Below are positions 14,262-15,003 of a stretch of DNA of 15,003 nt, in pieces. The notes beneath the pieces are model-generated. The model did not search any database. It was not told the origin of the DNA and worked only from the letters and a program-made list of their open reading frames with translations. This stretch comes from Cellvibrionales bacterium UBA3090 (GTDB taxonomy: Bacteria; Pseudomonadota; Gammaproteobacteria; Pseudomonadales; Porticoccaceae). The stretch is from positions 1 through 15,003 of the forward strand of contig DFBC01000166.1 in the NCBI GenBank assembly GCA_002367235.1, given 5' to 3'. Numbering within the stretch: the stretch's first letter is position 1; each line of letters starts with the position of its first letter. A program made the translations under genes and the position numbers.

Positions 14262-14981
14262 TTAGACACTACAATCTGGAATTTTACACTGCCATTTGTC
14301 TGGCCATTTACAGGGCTGATCAGCCAAGCCTTCCAAAGTAGCTAAAAAATTTTGGCGCGAAATTGTAACAGCTCCCATTGATAGCAGGTGATCATTACTA
14401 AGCTGGCAATCAATAAGGCCACCACCGGTGCGCTCTTTCATTATTATAGCTAACTGAACCAGTGCAATTTTTGAAGCGTCCTTTTCCACACTAAACATCG
14501 ACTCACCACAGAAAACAGCCCCGACTAGCACGCCGTATAGCCCACCGACCAACTTGTCATGACGCCAGATTTCGAGTGAATGAGCATAGCCCATCCGATG
14601 TAGTTCGAAATATGACGACATCATTTCATCGGTAATCCAAGTGTCTTCATTTCCTTTTTTTCTGGGTGCGGCACAATGTTCAATTACTGACAAAAAATCT
14701 GAATCTAGCCGAACTTCCCAATCAGTTTGCCTCAGTGTTTTTCGAAGCGAACGTGAAACTTTAATATCATCAGGATAAATAACGGCTCTTTCTGCAGGGG
14801 ACCACCAAAGCAATGGTTGCCCATCTTCGTACCAAGGAAAGATGCCTTGATGATAAGCGGAAATTAGTGTCTCTGGTTGGAGGTTACCCCCGACAGCCAA
14901 AAGGCCATCGGGATTTTCAAGCGCTTTGTCCTGACTTGGGAAAACTGGATTATCAAAATCGAGAAAAGTGAGTTCCTGCAC
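14262..14981 (-). CDS. aat: Leucyl/phenylalanyl-tRNA--protein transferase
   Basis: Aat transfers Leu or Phe from aminoacyl-tRNA to proteins with N-terminal Lys or Arg, feeding the ClpS-ClpAP pathway. The 239 residues show the family run NPDGLLAVGGNL, the GIFPWYEDGQPLLWWSP motif, GLYGVLVG and FCGESMFS. E160 in FCGE, and D191 and Q193 in LIDCQ, correspond to E. coli E156, D186 and Q188. The start is GTG at 14979-14981. An in-frame TGA lies at 15000-15002, so the frame cannot extend much further, and the first strand (ELTFLDFDNPVFP) begins at once. A ribosome binding site is unclear: GAGCTGGG is about 14 nt upstream. The ATG at the window edge (15001-15003) is in another frame. The gene lies 30 bp before bpt in the likely aat-bpt operon. 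Identification is secure; the start is slightly less so. Confidence 0.96.
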   Translation of the reverse strand: MQELTFLDFDNPVFPSQDKALENPDGLLAVGGNLQPETLISAYHQGIFPWYEDGQPLLWWSPAERAVIYPDDIKVSRSLRKTLRQTDWEVRLDSDFLSVIEHCAAPRKKGNEDTWITDEMMSSYFELHRMGYAHSLEIWRHDKLVGGLYGVLVGAVFCGESMFSVEKDASKIALVQLAIIMKERTGGGLIDCQLSNDHLLSMGAVTISRQNFLATLEGLADQPCKWPDKWQCKIPDCSV

Positions 14982-15003
14982 AGATAAAATTAACCCAGCT
15001 CAT

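Noticed and set aside
15001..15003. ATG at the right edge (minus strand) as a start for aat
   Set aside because: It is out of frame with aat, and an in-frame TGA at 15000-15002 excludes a longer aat. Whether it belongs to another gene cannot be judged from 3 bases.
1..15003. CRISPR array, insertion sequence, attachment site, prophage or defence island
   Set aside because: I saw no regularly spaced repeats, transposase or integrase frames, tRNA target or abrupt change in coding style. The genes are conserved housekeeping genes.

Overview
The window reads as an ordinary stretch of a gammaproteobacterial chromosome, of moderate G+C content by eye. Gene content and order suggest a relative of the Pseudomonadales/Cellvibrionales (marine types), but no species can be named. 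Two gene orders carry this inference. The minus-strand run rluE-nudJ-mnmA-hflD-purB-roxA resembles the Escherichia coli order, and the cspD / clpS-clpA / infA-bpt-aat arrangement resembles Pseudomonas. All large genes appear intact. There is no insertion sequence, phage gene, CRISPR array, tRNA or rRNA.

Layout. Bases 1-1454 hold the C-terminal two thirds of malate synthase G (glcB, +), followed by a clear terminator. Bases 1565-2536 (-) encode an acetyltransferase fused to a degenerate phospholipase-D-like domain. Divergent from it, ggt (2657-4402, +) encodes a secreted gamma-glutamyltranspeptidase that ends 1 bp from the convergent roxA. From 9746 down to 4404 runs a minus-strand block: rluE, nudJ, mnmA, hflD, purB and a short roxA. 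A 300-bp AT-rich gap (9747-10046) lies where many relatives carry icd. Then come cspD (-), divergent clpS-clpA (+), and infA, bpt and aat (-), which converge on clpA.

How the genes work together. The right half is an almost complete bacterial N-degron pathway. Aat adds Leu/Phe to N-terminal Lys/Arg, and Bpt adds Leu to N-terminal Asp/Glu. ClpS captures the resulting N-degrons and ClpA unfolds them for ClpP, which is not in the window. Many of the other genes tune translation: RluE modifies 23S rRNA, MnmA thiolates tRNA U34, RoxA hydroxylates ribosomal protein L16, and IF-1 acts in initiation. GlcB (glyoxylate/glycolate use), PurB (purines) and Ggt (glutathione) are metabolic.

I did not find a clearly new system. 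The observations most worth checking are the acetyltransferase fused to a HxE(x4)D domain, the RoxA that appears to lack its C-terminal winged-helix region where it abuts ggt, the missing icd, and the odd leader of mnmA.
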